Source: Planctomycetota bacterium (GTDB lineage Bacteria > Planctomycetota > UBA1135). Taken from it: a DNA stretch of 64,000 bases. Shown in pieces: positions 37,893 through 47,068 of the stretch. Each line of letters begins with the position of its first letter. Position 1 is the first letter of the stretch. Below the pieces are notes generated by a model that did not search any database, was not told where the DNA came from, and saw nothing but the letters and a program-made list of their open reading frames with translations. Location of the stretch: NCBI GenBank assembly GCA_024229395.1, contig JAAESM010000037.1, positions 30,943 to 94,942 on the forward strand, in the 5' to 3' direction. The translations under genes and the position numbers were made by a program.

Positions 37893-38693
37893 CTAGGCCC
37901 CCGCCCCGATCACGCCTTTCTCTGGCGACGACGGCATTGCGCACATGCGCTTATCCATTCGCCCTGCCAAGAAACTATCGCGACCAGCCTTGCACGCCAT
38001 GTTGACGGCACGTGCCATGCGCAATGGATCTTGTGCTGCAGCAACTGCGGTGTTCATCAACACGCCATCGGCGCCGAGCTCCATTGCGATTGCGACATCG
38101 CTGGCTTGCCCCACGCCCGCATCAACGATGATCGGCACGGTAGCTTGCTCGATGATCAAGCGCAGGTTCAATGGGTTCAAGATTCCTTGACCACTTCCAA
38201 TCGGCGAACCAGCAGGCATGACCGCAGTAGCACCGGCTTCCTGCAAGCGTTTGGCTTGCATGACGTCATCTGAGGTGTAGACCAACACGGTGAATCCTTC
38301 CTTCACCAGCACCTCAGTCGCGTGCAGCGTATCGACTGGTTCCGGCAACAAGGTCTTCTGGTCACCGAGTACTTCCAACTTGATCAGATCCGTATCCAGC
38401 ATCTCGCGCGCCAAACGCGCGGTGCGCAGCGCACTTTCTGCATCGAAGCAACCGGCTGTGTTGGGCAGGATGGTGTAGCGATCCAGATCGAGGTAATCCA
38501 AGAAACGCTCGCCAGGGACTTCATCCTGAGGGATTCGGCGCACCGCCACTGTCACGCATTCGCAGCCACTGATATCCAGGGCATCGCGCATCTGTGGATA
38601 GGTGGCGTATTTTCCGGTGCCCAGGAACAAGCGCGAATCGAACTGAAAGGCGCCTAGGACTAGGGGTTGATCTGCGGGGATGTGCTCGCTCAT
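37893..38693 (-). CDS. thiG: Thiazole synthase
   Basis: 266 residues, the normal length. It forms the thiazole phosphate of thiamine from deoxyxylulose phosphate, dehydroglycine and ThiS-thiocarboxylate. The start region [20 protein letters not shown] matches the family. The Schiff-base Lys is in [16 protein letters not shown], and the phosphate-binding end [14 protein letters not shown] plus VIVDAGVG-type segment ([14 protein letters not shown]) are present. It follows thiS by 21 bases. ThiF, ThiH or ThiO are not in this window. Confidence 0.95.
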   Translation of the reverse strand: MSEHIPADQPLVLGAFQFDSRLFLGTGKYATYPQMRDALDISGCECVTVAVRRIPQDEVPGERFLDYLDLDRYTILPNTAGCFDAESALRTARLAREMLDTDLIKLEVLGDQKTLLPEPVDTLHATEVLVKEGFTVLVYTSDDVMQAKRLQEAGATAVMPAGSPIGSGQGILNPLNLRLIIEQATVPIIVDAGVGQASDVAIAMELGADGVLMNTAVAAAQDPLRMARAVNMACKAGRDSFLAGRMDKRMCAMPSSPEKGVIGAGA

Positions 38694-38714
38694 GGCTTCA
38701 AACGTGGATTTACC

Positions 38715-38951
38715 CTAGCCACCGCCAACCAAACGCACCACTTCGAGGGCGTCGCCGGGCTGTATTACGGTATTGGCGAGATTCTGACGCCGTACGACCT
38801 CGAGATTGCGCTCTACGGCCACTCCAGGGCCAGTGGCATCAAGCTCCTTGAGGAGGTCGGAGACGGTCCAGTCCGGACGCCAAGGCTGATTTTTGCCGTT
38901 AATGCGTACGGATTCACCGGAAGTGGGATGGGATTCTTCCACGGCAGGCAT
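38715..38951 (-). CDS. thiS: Sulfur carrier protein ThiS
   Basis: 78 residues from the ATG at 38951, or 88 from a GTG at 38981. The beta-grasp pattern VRINGKNQPW, TVSDLLKEL, GVAVERNLEVVRR and the terminal GDALEVVRLVGGG are typical. The C-terminal Gly-Gly is adenylylated and thiocarboxylated to donate sulfur to thiazole synthase, which is encoded immediately downstream. No TPP riboswitch core was recognised upstream. Confidence 0.88.
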   Translation of the reverse strand: MPAVEESHPTSGESVRINGKNQPWRPDWTVSDLLKELDATGPGVAVERNLEVVRRQNLANTVIQPGDALEVVRLVGGG

Positions 38952-39036
38952 TTTAGCGGCAAGCTTGGTTTGATTGTGCACGTGGTGCTAGGAGTGGAAA
39001 TCACCCGCTTCGGCATATCCAGGCTGACGACATGCT

Positions 39037-39045
39037 GATAAGATA
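39037..39045 (+). promoter_or_regulatory. Candidate extended -10 promoter for the nusA operon
   Basis: TGATAAGAT fits an extended -10 element (TGn followed by TAAGAT). No good -35 box is seen at the normal distance. Transcription from here would give a leader of about 190 bases before the nusA ATG. Confidence 0.35.
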
Positions 39046-39114
39046 TGCGGCTCTTCGGGGGCCCTCGGGTTCCCTTAGATTTAATGACCCTTGGTCTTTC
39101 GGTCTCGGAAGCCT

Positions 39115-39175
39115 TCGCGGGTCCGTCCCGCGATCGATTTCGGGTGTGGAGTTCAGGCTCCGCACCCGTTTTTTT
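39115..39175 (+). terminator. Hairpin pair with strong intrinsic terminator in the nusA leader
   Basis: The first hairpin has a perfect 7-bp stem (39115-39121 with 39127-39133). The second is an 11-bp G/C-rich stem (39141-39151 with 39158-39168, one G-U pair) around a 6-base loop, directly followed by seven T residues (39169-39175). It lies 65 bases before the nusA ATG, and no plus-strand gene precedes it. It should therefore act as a leader attenuator or end a short independent RNA of about 120 bases. Pairing between 39127-39130 and 39141-39144 could compete with both hairpins, but only over four bases. Confidence 0.75.
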
Positions 39176-39240
39176 CCGAATACCGATAGCTCAACGGTCC
39201 TCTAACCCACATGTAACGGCACTACAACCAGCACAAAACC

Positions 39241-40329
39241 ATGCGTAAAGACGATGTACTTCGGATGATCGATGCGATCCACCGCGAACGCGGCATTGAA
39301 CGGGAAATCCTGTTCTGCGCGCTCGAGGAAGCTCTCAGCATGGCTGTACGTAAGAAGGTCGGCGTGGAAGAGGGCTTTGAGGTCCGCATCGATCGCAAAG
39401 ATGGCGCCATCATGCTGCAAGCACCCGATGGCTCAATCTCCTTGCCGTCGGCAGAAGAACTCGGCCGCATCGCTGCACAAACCACCAAGCAAGTCTTCAT
39501 GCAGAAGATTCGCGAGGCTGAGCGCGATCGCGTGTTCGTTGAGTTTGAAGACATGGTCGGCACTGTCGTTTCGGCGCAGGTCCACAAGTTGGAAGGCCCA
39601 AACGTCATCGTGACCTTGACTGGCAAGACCGAAGCCTTGCTGCCACGTTCGGAGCGTATCCAATCGGAGCGCCTGCACGTCGGCGATCGCATTCGCGTGT
39701 TGGTCAAAGAGGTTCGTAAGGAAGGTTCGCGCGTGGTCATCATCATGTCGCGTAAGGATCCTTTGTTCGTACAGAAGCTGTTCGAAGTCGAGATCCCTGA
39801 GATCGCTGAAGGCATCATCCGCGTGATGAAGGTCGCACGTGATCCTGGTTATCGCTCGAAGGTCGCGGTCTACTCGATGGACGAGCGTGTCGATTGCATC
39901 GGCGCTTGCCTCGGTGTGCGTGGTACCCGCATCCGCAACATTAACGATGAACTCCGCATGGAGAAGATCGACATCATTGGCTGGAGTGACTCCCTCGAGG
40001 AGTTGGTGCAAAACGCACTGAAACCGGCCAAAGACATCCCTATTGAGCACATCTTCCCCGACGAGGAAAATCAGTCGGTGTTCGTGTTGGTCAGTGAGGA
40101 ACAAAAACCGCTCGCCATCGGCATGGGTGGGCGCAACGTACGTCTCGCTGCACAAATCGTCGGCTGGGACATTGAACTTAAGACACCTTCTGAATACGAA
40201 GCTGAGATCCTCGCTGAAGGCGGTAATCCCGGCGGGCTTGATCAGCTCGAGGTGATGCCAGAGGAAGCGGCACCCGTGCCGACAGACTCCCCCGCCGAGG
40301 AACCGGCCCGCAACCAGGAGGATGCATAG
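39241..40329 (+). CDS. nusA: Transcription termination/antitermination factor NusA
   Basis: 362 residues. Domain order is an RNA polymerase-binding N-terminal domain (1-125), S1 (about 130-200, VGTVVSAQVHKLEGPNVIV), KH1 (about 215-285, with the GxxG loop LGVRGTRIRNINDEL) and KH2 (about 295-345, IGMGGRNVRLAAQI). The C-terminal acidic repeats of E. coli NusA are absent, leaving only a short Glu/Pro tail, as in many non-enteric bacteria. NusA modulates pausing, termination and antitermination. rimP, usually the preceding gene, is missing here, and nusA lies behind a terminator-bearing leader. infB starts three bases after its stop. Confidence 0.97.
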   Translation: MRKDDVLRMIDAIHRERGIEREILFCALEEALSMAVRKKVGVEEGFEVRIDRKDGAIMLQAPDGSISLPSAEELGRIAAQTTKQVFMQKIREAERDRVFVEFEDMVGTVVSAQVHKLEGPNVIVTLTGKTEALLPRSERIQSERLHVGDRIRVLVKEVRKEGSRVVIIMSRKDPLFVQKLFEVEIPEIAEGIIRVMKVARDPGYRSKVAVYSMDERVDCIGACLGVRGTRIRNINDELRMEKIDIIGWSDSLEELVQNALKPAKDIPIEHIFPDEENQSVFVLVSEEQKPLAIGMGGRNVRLAAQIVGWDIELKTPSEYEAEILAEGGNPGGLDQLEVMPEEAAPVPTDSPAEEPARNQEDA

Positions 40330-40332
40330 GTT

Positions 40333-43203
40333 TTGACTAAGGTAAAAGTTTTCAAACTTGCCAAACAGTTCGGCTACAAGTCGGCTGAATTCGTAGACAT
40401 CATGCGGAACATTGGGTTCCCAGTCAGCTCCTACCAGGCTTCGGTCGAGGAGTGGGATGTACCGATTATTGAGGAGCGCTTGCGTAAAGGTGGCCTGCTC
40501 AAGGATGGCAGCGAAGAAAGCAGTGGCGCGGCCAAGAAGGACGACGCCAAGAAAGATGCTGGTGCAACCAGCAGCTGGGATGCCCTCGTCAGTGCTGCGC
40601 AATCAGCACCTGCTGCGGATCCTGAGCCTGAGGTGGAAGAAGCTGCTCCGGTAGTGGAAGAGCCAAAGGCTGAAGAAGTCGTCGAGCCTGAGGTGGTCGA
40701 GGAAGTCGTCGAGGAAGTCGTCGCCGAAGAGCCTGTGGCTGAAGAAAGCCCAGTCGTCGAAGAGCCGGTTGCAGCCGAAGAGCCTGCACCAGCACCGACA
40801 CCAGAGCCTGTGGTCGAAGAGCCAAAGGCCGAGGAGCCTGCAGTAGATGAGAAGCCGGTTGTTGAAGAGAAGCCAGCTGCTCCTGCTCCGAAAGGCGCGC
40901 GCGTGATCGCCCCACCTGCCTCCAAGAAGGGTACGCCAAAGCCGAAGGCCGCGCCTGCACCAACGCCAAAGCCGGCCGCTGCGGAAACTCCAGCCGCCAA
41001 GAAGCCTGCTGCCGCCAAGCCCGCAGCCAAAGGCGATCAAGCTGCTGGCGCCAAGCCTGCTTCCAAGGACAAGGTCACTGCCAAAAAGGCGGAAAGCCCA
41101 CCGGTTCCTAAGCCGAAGCGCGCTGCCACCCGTGTTGGCCGCATTGACCTGGCCGCACTCGGCCTGATCAAGTCGCAGCAAGAGCAGCGTAAGCGCGGCT
41201 CGACCTTCACCGACATGCGTGACCGCGAAAGCGCACGCCGTCGTGAGATGCGTCAGAAACAGCGCGAGCGTTTGCGCGACCGTCGTCACGGCAAGCTCAA
41301 GCCGAAGATGAGCTCGACCATCGACCGTAAGGGCGATGTGATCCTGCAGCTTCCGATCACGGTGAAGTCGTTCTCGGCTGCCACCGGTATCGGCGTGAGC
41401 CACGTGATCCGCCGTCTGATGAAGATGGGCGTGATGACCACCATCAACTCGGTCCTGGATGAAGAGACCGTAGAGCTCATCGCCGATGATTTCGACATCC
41501 CTGTAGCGATTCGCGCAGAGACCGATATCGAGCGCGAGCTGATGGAAGACATCATGGCCGCGCGCCATGCCGTTGATGATGACTCCATGCAGGATCGCCC
41601 ACCGGTGATCGCATTCATGGGTCACGTTGACCACGGCAAGACCTCGTGCATCGATGCGATCCGCGAGACCCGCGTCGCCGTCAAGGAAGCCGGTGGCATT
41701 ACCCAGCATGTCGGCGCATACGTCGCCACGCTGGATAGCGGCAAGACCGTGACCATCCTGGATACTCCAGGTCACGCGGCCTTTACTTCGATGCGCCAAC
41801 GCGGTGCACAAGCTACCGATATCGCGGTTCTGGTGGTTGCTGCCGACGACGGCGTGATGCCACAGACCGAAGAGGCTGCCGCGCACGCAAGTGAAGCCGG
41901 CACGCCGATCGTGGTCGCCATCAACAAGTGCGACTCCCCCAACGCCAACCCCGATCAAGTTCGTTCGCAGCTCGCCGGTATCGGCCTGCAGTGTGAGGAC
42001 TGGGGTGGAGATGTCGGCATGATCGAGGTCTCCGCGCTGAAGAAGCAAGGCATGGAAGAACTGCTCGAGCGCGTGTTGCTCGAAGCAGAGGTCATGGGCT
42101 TGAAGGCGCATGCTAAGGGCGACGCCGTCGGCATCGTGCTTGAATCCAAGCTCGAGAAGGGCAAAGGCAAGGTGGCTTCGGTGTTGATCACCGATGGAAC
42201 CCTGCAAGCCAAGAACGTCGTGCTTGCTGGTCATACTTTCGGCAAGATCCGCTTGATGTTCGACCACATGGGCAAGCCGCTCAAGTCCGCTGGCCCGTCC
42301 ACTCCGGTGGATCTGCTCGGTCTGGATGAGCTGCCGCCAGTCGGCGAGACCTTCTACGTGATATCCGATCTCAAGTCGGCCAAGACCGTGGCCGAGAAGC
42401 GCGCGCTGCATAAGAAGGAAATCGAGATGTCGAAGGGTGCCGGCGTGACGCTGCAGAACCTGTTCGAGAAGATCGACGAATCCAACGCGCAGCACTTCAA
42501 GTTGATCTTGAAGGCCGATGTCCATGGCTCCCTGGAAGTGATCAAGCAATCGCTGAAGGAACTGAGCACCGAAGAGGTCATCGTCGATGTCATCCACTCC
42601 GGTGTCGGTGGCATTACCGAGACCGATGTCGTGCTGGCCGATACCGCTGGTGCGGTAATCCTTGGCTTCGGCGTTGTGCCTGAAGGTAAGGCACGCAAAG
42701 AGGCGGAACGCCTGCGCATCGAGATCCGTCGCTACGACGTGATCTATGAACTGCTTGAGGATATGGAGAAGGCTGTCGAAGGCATGCTTGCTCCAGACAC
42801 TGTCGAACAGATCGTCGGCCACGCAGAAGTCCAAGAGGTCTACCGCTCATCCCGCTGGGGTGTCATCGCCGGTTGTAAGGTCGTCGATGGTGTGGTCAAG
42901 CGTGCTTGCAACGCCCGCCTGATTCGCGATGGTCGCATCGTGTTCGAAGGCCCATTCGGTTCGCTGCGTCACTTCAAGGACGATGTGCGTGAGGTCGCGG
43001 AAGGCAACGACTGCGGTATCAAGATCGAGAACTTCGAAGACATCAAAGCTGGTGACACCATCGAGGCCGTTGAGGTTCTTGAGGTGGTGCGCACCTTGGA
43101 AGATGTCAAGGAAGTCGAAGCAGAAGCCAAGGCCAAAGCAGAAGCTCAGGCCGCAGCAGATGCCGAAGCTCGTCGCAACCGTCCAAGTAGGTCACGGCGC
43201 TAA
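40333..43203 (+). CDS. infB: Translation initiation factor IF-2
   Basis: 956 residues from TTG 40333, three bases after nusA. The N-terminal IF2N helix domain (about 1-50, [20 protein letters not shown]) is followed by a Pro/Ala/Glu/Val-rich linker (about 85-265) with repeated EEP, VVEEP and KPAA units and then a basic stretch. The G domain (about 425-595) has HVDHGKTS, the switch [17 protein letters not shown] and NKCD motifs. Domains III and IV (about 600-930) complete the factor that delivers fMet-tRNA to the 30S subunit. The last 20 residues are Ala/Glu/Arg-rich. It is cotranscribed with rbfA. Confidence 0.98.
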   Translation: MTKVKVFKLAKQFGYKSAEFVDIMRNIGFPVSSYQASVEEWDVPIIEERLRKGGLLKDGSEESSGAAKKDDAKKDAGATSSWDALVSAAQSAPAADPEPEVEEAAPVVEEPKAEEVVEPEVVEEVVEEVVAEEPVAEESPVVEEPVAAEEPAPAPTPEPVVEEPKAEEPAVDEKPVVEEKPAAPAPKGARVIAPPASKKGTPKPKAAPAPTPKPAAAETPAAKKPAAAKPAAKGDQAAGAKPASKDKVTAKKAESPPVPKPKRAATRVGRIDLAALGLIKSQQEQRKRGSTFTDMRDRESARRREMRQKQRERLRDRRHGKLKPKMSSTIDRKGDVILQLPITVKSFSAATGIGVSHVIRRLMKMGVMTTINSVLDEETVELIADDFDIPVAIRAETDIERELMEDIMAARHAVDDDSMQDRPPVIAFMGHVDHGKTSCIDAIRETRVAVKEAGGITQHVGAYVATLDSGKTVTILDTPGHAAFTSMRQRGAQATDIAVLVVAADDGVMPQTEEAAAHASEAGTPIVVAINKCDSPNANPDQVRSQLAGIGLQCEDWGGDVGMIEVSALKKQGMEELLERVLLEAEVMGLKAHAKGDAVGIVLESKLEKGKGKVASVLITDGTLQAKNVVLAGHTFGKIRLMFDHMGKPLKSAGPSTPVDLLGLDELPPVGETFYVISDLKSAKTVAEKRALHKKEIEMSKGAGVTLQNLFEKIDESNAQHFKLILKADVHGSLEVIKQSLKELSTEEVIVDVIHSGVGGITETDVVLADTAGAVILGFGVVPEGKARKEAERLRIEIRRYDVIYELLEDMEKAVEGMLAPDTVEQIVGHAEVQEVYRSSRWGVIAGCKVVDGVVKRACNARLIRDGRIVFEGPFGSLRHFKDDVREVAEGNDCGIKIENFEDIKAGDTIEAVEVLEVVRTLEDVKEVEAEAKAKAEAQAAADAEARRNRPSRSRR

Positions 43204-43217
43204 GCGCTAGCTGATTT

Positions 43218-43718
43218 ATGGCAAGCGAGCGGCGTCAACAGCAGGTAGCACGGCGGATCCAGCAAAAGGTCTCGGAGTTATTGCTCCATGATATTCGCGA
43301 TCCACGTGCCTCATTCGTGACCGTCACCAACGTGACCATCTCGCGCGATCTGGTCAAGGCCAAGGTCTACTGGTCGGTCCTGGAAGAGCGCCACAAGTCC
43401 AAGGTGTCGCATATGTTCGAACATGCCAAGGGTTTCATCCGGCGTGAAGTGGCGCGCGAGATCAACATCCGCTCCGCCCCTCTCCTTGAGTTCTTCTACG
43501 ACGAAGGATTGGTTGCTGCAGACCGTATCGAGCAAGTGCTACGTGAAGTCTTGCCGCCAGAAGAACGCACGATTGGCGAGCTGCCAGCGCAGCGTGATTG
43601 CGCAGCAAGTGAGCTGCCGCCTGTGAAGCTAAGCGATAGCGACTCCGCAGAGAATGCGGACGACGGTGCTGAGTCACGGAGCCCTTGGCCTGTGCGTAAA
43701 GACGAGCTCGATGACTAA
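43218..43718 (+). CDS. rbfA: 30S ribosome-binding factor RbfA
   Basis: 166 residues. The KH-like fold is recognisable from RQQQVARRIQQKVSELLL, the segment IRDPRASFVTVTNVTISRDL, AKVYWSVL and the conserved LLEFFYDEGLVAADRIEQVL. RbfA assists late 30S maturation and 16S 5'-end processing. The acidic C-terminal extension (about 115-166) is longer than in E. coli. It lies 14 bases after infB and overlaps the methyltransferase start by eight bases. Confidence 0.92.
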   Translation: MASERRQQQVARRIQQKVSELLLHDIRDPRASFVTVTNVTISRDLVKAKVYWSVLEERHKSKVSHMFEHAKGFIRREVAREINIRSAPLLEFFYDEGLVAADRIEQVLREVLPPEERTIGELPAQRDCAASELPPVKLSDSDSAENADDGAESRSPWPVRKDELDD

Positions 43719-44454
43719 GCCGGAAGCGCCTAGGCGGTTACGTCGTGCCGAAGCGGTATTGCGTCAACGTACCGGGCGAGTCCTCTTGGTGTTGGAACGT
43801 CACACCGATTTGCATAACCAGATGGCAGTGTTGCGCACTGCCGAAGCCATGGGCTTGGTCCATGTCTGGCTTGTCGATGACGCGGTGCAGGACCAACTAC
43901 CGCTGTTGAAAAAGTCCGTGACCAAAGGTGCTCATGGCTGGCTGGAGATCCGCACCTTTGAAGACACCACGGAGTGCATCCAGGCTTTGCGCACCGAAGG
44001 CTGGTCGATTTGGGCCACGGACCTATCCGCCGGTGCGGTCGCTGCCAATAACGACAACCTGTCACCGCTGCCCGACAAGGTAGCGATCGTGATGGGCCGC
44101 GAATCCGATGGCGTCAGTGAAGAAATGCTGCAAGAAGCCGACAAGCGCATCTTCCTGCCCATGTATGGCTTCACTGAGTCCTTCAACCTGTCGGTAGCCA
44201 CTGGCATGCTCCTGCAGCGTTTGTTCGACATCTGCCCCGAGGCCCATGGCGACTTGACCGAGGAAGAGCGCAACACGATCCGCACTTCGTGGTACTCCAG
44301 ACTTGGCGGCACCGGTTGGGAATCGGAGTATGCCCAGTGGTTGGAGAGTCCGCCGGAGCCGGCAGATACTCTGCGCCCTGATCCAGAGCTACGTCGGCCG
44401 CGCATGCCGAAGAAGCTGGCAAAGAAACTCGGCATCGATCCGAAGACCCTCTAA
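43711..44454 (+). CDS. SpoU-family (TrmH-like) RNA 2'-O-methyltransferase
   Basis: 247 residues from the ATG at 43711; an ATG at 43654 is possible but lies inside rbfA. The SPOUT knot motifs are complete: motif 1 HTDLHNQMAVLRTAEAMG (Asn and Arg conserved), motif 2 KVAIVMGRESDGVSEE and motif 3 FLPMYGFTESFNLSVATG. The N- and C-terminal helices and the order of motifs fit TrmH, the tRNA Gm18 methyltransferase, better than rRNA RlmB, but this is inference. In many bacteria truB stands at this place after rbfA. Confidence 0.85.
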   Translation: MTKPEAPRRLRRAEAVLRQRTGRVLLVLERHTDLHNQMAVLRTAEAMGLVHVWLVDDAVQDQLPLLKKSVTKGAHGWLEIRTFEDTTECIQALRTEGWSIWATDLSAGAVAANNDNLSPLPDKVAIVMGRESDGVSEEMLQEADKRIFLPMYGFTESFNLSVATGMLLQRLFDICPEAHGDLTEEERNTIRTSWYSRLGGTGWESEYAQWLESPPEPADTLRPDPELRRPRMPKKLAKKLGIDPKTL

Positions 44455-44472
44455 GTCCCGAAGCCGCCCACT

Positions 44473-45429
44473 ATGATTGGGCAAGAACGAATGGCAAGCC
44501 CCTCCAAACAAGACAAGATGAACCTTGATCAAGACGAAGTCACCCGCGCCGTCGGCGAGCGTTATGCCGCTGGTGCCCAAGCCGTGGAAGCTGAGTTGTG
44601 CTGCCCGGTCTCTTACGACGATCAGTATCTGAAGGTGCTGCCGACGGAAATCCTCGAGCGCGATTACGGCTGTGGCGACCCATCCAAGTTCCTCAATCAA
44701 GGCGAGACCGTGCTCGACCTCGGCAGCGGTGGAGGCAAGATCTGTTACATCGCCAGTCAGGTCGTAGGCAAAGAAGGCGCGGTAATCGGAGTCGACATGA
44801 CGCCCGACATGCTGGACCTAGCGCGCCGCTACCGCGAGCAGGTCGCCGAGAATATCGGTTGGGATAATGTGTCTTTCTACCGCGGACGCATCGAAGACCT
44901 GGAGTTGGACTACGACCGCTTGGATCAATGGTTGCGTGCCAACCCAGTCACCGATGTTGCCAGCTACGAAGCCATGGAGGCCGAACGCGAGCGTCTGTGC
45001 CGCGATGAACCGATGGTCGCCAGCGATTCGGTCGACGTGGTGGTTTCGAACTGCGTCTTGAACCTGGTCGCTCCAGAACTGAAGGTGCAACTCTTCGACG
45101 AGATCTTCCGCGTGACCAAAGATGGCGGACGCGCGGTCATCAGTGACATCGTTTCCGATCGTGAAGTTCCACTTGCCATGCAACAAGACCCTGAGCTGTG
45201 GTCTGGCTGCATCTCAGGTGCCTTCGAAGAACAAGCCTTCGCCCAAGCCTTCCGCGATGCCGGTTTTAGCAATGTAGAAGTGTTGGTGCGCCAACAGGAA
45301 CCGTGGCGCGTAGTCGATGACATCGACTTCCGCTCGGTGACCGTGGCCGCATACAAAGGCAAGAACGCCCGCAAGATGGATAGTGATTCCGACGGCGGCA
45401 GCTGCCCTCCAAAGAGTAGCTGCTGCTGA
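44473..45429 (+). CDS. arsM: Arsenite S-adenosylmethionine methyltransferase (ArsM-like)
   Basis: 318 residues if started at 44473; later ATGs at 44491 and 44518 are alternatives. A class I SAM-binding domain has LDLGSGGGKICYIASQ, then VIGVDMTPDML. Cysteines sit where arsenite methyltransferases bind As(III): Cys43/Cys44 (LCCPVSYD), Cys67 (RDYGCGDPS), Cys194 (VSNCVLNLV) and Cys246 (LWSGCISGAF). The segment IERDYGCGDP-like and the NCVLNLV-EIFRV block match the ArsM type linked to arsenosugar synthesis in annotations I know, though the radical-SAM partner is not present here. The Cys-rich end (GGSCPPKSSCC) may also bind metalloid. An arsenate reductase follows. Confidence 0.8.
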   Translation: MIGQERMASPSKQDKMNLDQDEVTRAVGERYAAGAQAVEAELCCPVSYDDQYLKVLPTEILERDYGCGDPSKFLNQGETVLDLGSGGGKICYIASQVVGKEGAVIGVDMTPDMLDLARRYREQVAENIGWDNVSFYRGRIEDLELDYDRLDQWLRANPVTDVASYEAMEAERERLCRDEPMVASDSVDVVVSNCVLNLVAPELKVQLFDEIFRVTKDGGRAVISDIVSDREVPLAMQQDPELWSGCISGAFEEQAFAQAFRDAGFSNVEVLVRQQEPWRVVDDIDFRSVTVAAYKGKNARKMDSDSDGGSCPPKSSCC

Positions 45430-45462
45430 GAAGGCTGCAGTACTGGGCTTTGGCGGAGTAGA

Positions 45463-45897
45463 ATGACTCTGATGTCCTCCAAGCCCAGCGTACTTTTCCT
45501 TTGCACCGGCAACTCCTGTCGCAGCCAGATGGCAGAAGGCTGGGCGCGGCATCTGCGAGGGCAAGATTTCGTCGCCTACTCCGCAGGCATCGAGAAGCAT
45601 GGATTAAATCCGCGTGCCGTCATGGCCATGCAAGAAGCTGGTGTGGATATCAGCGGCCATCAATCGCAACTGCTTAGCGAACTGGGCGTCGCGTTTGATC
45701 TGGTGGTCACAGTCTGCAGCCATGCCCGTGAGAGCTGCCCGAACTTCACCGGCAAGACCAAGGTGATCCATGTAGGTTTTGACGACCCGCCCTTCCTGTC
45801 CAAGGATGCGCGCGATGATGAGGAAGCACTGCCCCACTACCGACGTGTGCGCGATGAGATTCGCGCCTTCGTGACTGCGCTGAGTTTGGATTCCTAG
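45463..45897 (+). CDS. arsC: Thioredoxin-type arsenate reductase (ArsC, LMW-phosphatase fold)
   Basis: 144 residues from 45463, with an alternative ATG at 45472. The P-loop CTGNSCRS gives the CX5R active site (Cys14, Arg20) of the low-molecular-weight phosphatase fold. Two further cysteines in VTVCSHARESCP (Cys85, Cys92) have the seven-residue spacing of the Cys82/Cys89 redox pair in Staphylococcus ArsC, which separates this enzyme from plain tyrosine phosphatases. The FDDPP segment supplies the general acid. It would reduce arsenate to arsenite for the upstream methyltransferase. The stop shares the bases CTAG with the opposing lipoprotein gene. Confidence 0.88.
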   Translation: MTLMSSKPSVLFLCTGNSCRSQMAEGWARHLRGQDFVAYSAGIEKHGLNPRAVMAMQEAGVDISGHQSQLLSELGVAFDLVVTVCSHARESCPNFTGKTKVIHVGFDDPPFLSKDARDDEEALPHYRRVRDEIRAFVTALSLDS

Positions 45898-46949
45898 AAG
45901 GAGAAGTCTTCTTCGGCTTCCTTGCTTTCGATCTGCCTGGCCATGGCGCGGAAGACTTCGGGCAAAGATGCGCGCATCATCGGCCAGTAGGCATCGAAGG
46001 ATTCATCCAAATCCTCTTGTTGGTCGGGTTCCGAAAACGCAAATGACGGGATAGGCGCCTCCAACGGCAGGTATTCCAACTTGAAGTTGAAGTGCACCGG
46101 GTGGCTGCCATGCTCGGCGCAGGTCTCATCCAAGGCGTATTCCCCTGCAGCCGTAATCGGGTAACCATCTGCCAAGCGATAAGTTGCCTTGAAAGTGAAG
46201 TCCTCGGCAAAACGCTGCATGGTCTCGTAGATATCCGGATCTTTCTCACGCATGCGTTTCATCTCGCCATCCATCTTCTGCATGGAGTGAAAGTCGAATC
46301 CCAGCTCCAGGGTGACGGCCTCGCCATGCTCATGCCAGCCACGCACCACGAAAGGCGCCGTAGTCAAACCATTGAGGCCCACGCGAGGATGAAAGATATC
46401 ACCCATGCCTTGGACCAGAGAAAGGTCTTCAAAGACAAAGTAATCATTCAAAACTTTGCGGATGTCGGGATCCTTTGCGGCTTTGAATAGCTGCTCCAGC
46501 ACCACCCCAAATGCCAGCTCCAAGCGCTCAGTAGAGACCGAAACTGAGATTGGGCGCTTACGGTCCATCTTGATCCCTTCGACCAGCGGAAAATCCATTC
46601 GTAAGCGGCCCTCATCACAAGCAATCTGTGCATGGGCTTCGATGCGATTGCCATCTTCCTGCGCGATCAGGAGACCAAAGGCCAGGTCGAACAACCAGGG
46701 AGCACGCACGCTGACGTCGGCAGTGAACTCGGCGTTGCCGTGGAAACCTTCGTAGTCAGGGGCCTCACTTCCGTACTCACCGACGAACTCGAAGCGAAAG
46801 TCCACCGGGTATCCCCAATCAAGATTCAGGCCCTGCCGCCATTGCATGAAAGCCAACTTGGCATCTGCCCCCTGCAAGCTCCTGGCCGGCTTGGACACGA
46901 CTTCCCCACAAGCGCACAGCGCCAACACCAGCAGCAGCAATAGATGCAT
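45894..46949 (-). CDS. Lipoprotein of unknown function (intact copy of a tandem pair)
   Basis: 351 residues from the ATG at 46949, selected because it starts a lipoprotein signal peptide (MHLLLLLVLALCACGE, lipobox LCAC). An ATG at 47033 would add an unlikely leader. The mature protein has alternating strands without a recognised domain. The end is acidic and aromatic (EEDFSF). A tandem paralogue lies immediately upstream (47069-48076), aligned over its whole length: AFMQWRQGLNLDWGYP against AFLDWQ*SVPASLEYP, and GMGDIFHP against GLGAFLHP. Possible roles include a lipid-binding or structural lipoprotein. It converges with arsC, sharing a four-base stop overlap. Confidence 0.7.
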   Translation of the reverse strand: MHLLLLLVLALCACGEVVSKPARSLQGADAKLAFMQWRQGLNLDWGYPVDFRFEFVGEYGSEAPDYEGFHGNAEFTADVSVRAPWLFDLAFGLLIAQEDGNRIEAHAQIACDEGRLRMDFPLVEGIKMDRKRPISVSVSTERLELAFGVVLEQLFKAAKDPDIRKVLNDYFVFEDLSLVQGMGDIFHPRVGLNGLTTAPFVVRGWHEHGEAVTLELGFDFHSMQKMDGEMKRMREKDPDIYETMQRFAEDFTFKATYRLADGYPITAAGEYALDETCAEHGSHPVHFNFKLEYLPLEAPIPSFAFSEPDQQEDLDESFDAYWPMMRASLPEVFRAMARQIESKEAEEDFSF

Positions 46950-47068
46950 TGGGGGATGGATTGGATTGAGGGGATTCCGTGCGACCAGGCTGAGGAACCT
47001 GTTTGCACATGAAGAGTCAACGCAGGCCATCATAGCAACCTGAGCAAATCAGAGATCCTTGATCTAAC

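Noticed and set aside
38952..39036. TPP riboswitch upstream of thiS
   Set aside because: No CUGAGA or ACCUGA-type core motifs are visible on the minus strand.
39045..39175. SRP RNA or 6S RNA in the nusA leader
   Set aside because: The conserved SRP apical loop sequence and the 6S open-bubble pattern were not found. Only hairpins and a terminator can be supported.
40603..42834. 743-codon open frame antisense to infB (and a 389-codon one antisense to nusA, 39433-40602)
   Set aside because: Codon periodicity belongs to the sense genes infB and nusA. The antisense proteins are His/Leu/Arg-rich with no domain, a typical mirror effect of codon bias.
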